Shown here: in pieces, positions 5,295 through 6,226 of the stretch | Numbering within the stretch: the first letter of the stretch is position 1 | Layout of the letters: the number at the start of each line of letters is the position of its first letter | Translations under genes and position numbers: made by a program | Notes under the pieces: model-generated | The model's database searches: none | Seen by the model: the letters and a program-made list of their open reading frames with translations, nothing else | What the model was told of the DNA's origin: nothing | Source of the DNA: Candidatus Acetothermia bacterium | GTDB taxonomy: Bacteria > Bipolaricaulota > Bipolaricaulia > Bipolaricaulales > Bipolaricaulaceae | Assembly (NCBI GenBank): GCA_011057175.1 | Contig: DSBZ01000263.1 | Location: 1-6,226, forward strand | DNA: 6,226 nt | Direction of reading: 5' to 3'

Positions 5295-6226
5295 GGGCCG
5301 ACCGGTATCCAGAGTGGAGATCACGGAACCAGAGAGGCAGGAGTTGCTGCGCCGCGTGAATGCACCCAGCATCTCCAAGCGTGACAGCCTGCGGGCCGCG
5401 ATTGTGCTGCGTCGCGCCGAAGCCATCAAACAGTCTCAGGTCGCCGAAGAGCTGGGTGTGAGTGTGAACTGTGTGAACAGGTGGTCGCAACGCTTCGAGC
5501 GAGAAGGACTGGAGGGACTGGTGGATCGGAAGGGCCGGGGACGGCGCCCCTCTATCCCTGCGCACAAGGTTGAGCAGGTCATCACCCGGGCGACGCAACC
5601 CCCGAAGCCGCGCCAACGCTGGACTGTGCGCACGATGGCCAGGGAGGTCGGCATTTCGCCGGACAGCGTGCATCGGATCTGGAAGGCAAACGACATCAAG
5701 CCCCACCTGGTGAAGACGTTCAAGCTGTCCAATGACCCCCGGTTCGAAGAGAAGTTCTGGGACGTGATTGGGTTGTATCTCGATCCGCCCGAGAGGTCCC
5801 TGGTGCTATGTTGTGACGAGAAGAGCCAGTGCCAGGCGCTGGAGCGAACCCAACCAGGTCTACCTCTTGGCGTGGGAGAGGTTCGCACGAGGACGCACGA
5901 CTACAAACGACACGGTACGATCACGCTGTTTGCCGCCTTGAACTACCTGGACGGCAAGCTCATCGCTCGAACGGAGAAGCGTCACACCCACGTAGAATGG
6001 TTGCGCTTCCTGAAGCAAATCGACCGGGAAGCCCCAAAGGAGTTGGAGCTGCACTTGATCGTTGACAACTACTGTACGCACAAGGAGGCGAACGTCGTTC
6101 AGTGGTTGTCAAGGCATCCACGCTTTCACCTGCACTTCACACCGACCAGTTCCTCTTGGTTGAACCTGGTCGAGCGGTTCTTCTCGGAACTGACCCAGGA
6201 CGTGATCCGCGAGGGGAGTTTTGCGA
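5293..6226 (+). CDS. IS630-family DDE transposase (3' end outside window)
   Basis: The frame from the ATG at 5293 is open for 311 codons to the last base, so the C-terminus is missing. The N-terminal part has a helix-turn-helix (about 47-68, SQVAEELGVSVNCVNRW), then EGLEGLVDRKGRGRRP (71-86). A second helix-turn-helix lies at 110-130 (WTVRTMAREVGISPDSVHRIW). Together these would bind the element ends. The RNase H-like catalytic domain follows, with Asp175 in CCDEKSQCQALERTQPG, Asp258 in LIVDNYCTHK and Glu294 in SWLNLVERFF; the second Asp and the Glu are 35 residues apart, as in this family. DEKSQ.QALERTQPGLP is a recognisable signature of one IS630 branch. All catalytic residues are present, so the enzyme could be active if the missing end is intact. 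No good ribosome site precedes the ATG; a GTG at 5314 is a less likely start. Confidence 0.93.
   Translation, partial: MGRPVSRVEITEPERQELLRRVNAPSISKRDSLRAAIVLRRAEAIKQSQVAEELGVSVNCVNRWSQRFEREGLEGLVDRKGRGRRPSIPAHKVEQVITRATQPPKPRQRWTVRTMAREVGISPDSVHRIWKANDIKPHLVKTFKLSNDPRFEEKFWDVIGLYLDPPERSLVLCCDEKSQCQALERTQPGLPLGVGEVRTRTHDYKRHGTITLFAALNYLDGKLIARTEKRHTHVEWLRFLKQIDREAPKELELHLIVDNYCTHKEANVVQWLSRHPRFHLHFTPTSSSWLNLVERFFSELTQDVIREGSFA

Larger units (their letters stand above)
5237..6226 (+). mobile_element. IS630-family insertion sequence, left part (right end outside window)
   Basis: The element is called from its transposase. Its left edge is placed at 5237, directly after a TA, with a likely terminal repeat beginning GTGTGGCGTCCGACAAATAG. 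Only about 56 bases separate this edge from the transposase start, which is normal for the family. The region is visibly less GC-rich than the genes to its left, consistent with acquired DNA. The matching right-end inverted repeat and the second TA cannot be seen, so the exact left end is provisional. Confidence 0.75.

Overview
This is a GC-rich, gene-dense bacterial window. It looks like a metagenomic or poorly studied lineage; the style of the ClpP, trigger factor and transporter proteins would fit a deep-branching anaerobe such as Candidatus Bipolaricaulota (Acetothermia). That placement is a weak inference from general resemblance only. No tRNA, rRNA, CRISPR array or classical intrinsic terminator was seen, and no stretch over 300 bases lacks a gene.

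Layout. Positions 1-1289 (+) hold a protein quality-control pair: the C-terminal part of a trigger-factor-like chaperone (its start lies before the window) and a ClpP protease, coupled by an ATGA stop/start overlap. The last 20 bases of clpP overlap, tail to tail, the end of a gene on the opposite strand. Positions 1270 to about 5250 (-) form one operon-like block, transcribed right to left: a family 5 (peptide/nickel type) periplasmic binding protein, a DppB-type permease, a DppC-type permease and a small cysteine-containing protein of the DUF6125 type. The two permease genes overlap by 8 bases. A very GC-rich perfect hairpin sits between the binding-protein and permease genes. No transporter ATPase gene is present.

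From 5237 to the window end (+) lies the left part of an IS630-family insertion sequence. Its transposase reading frame starts at about 5293 and stays open to the last base. The element appears to have inserted at a TA dinucleotide (5235-5236) inside the signal-peptide region of the binding-protein gene. The native start and probably the operon promoter are therefore separated from the rest of the gene. The frame happens to continue into the element, which offers substitute start codons, so the gene is either broken or has a hybrid N-terminus.

No wholly new system is evident. The points most worth a second look are the IS630/binding-protein junction, the intercistronic hairpin, the apparently shortened peptidyl-prolyl isomerase domain of the trigger factor, and the divergent N-terminal part of ClpP.
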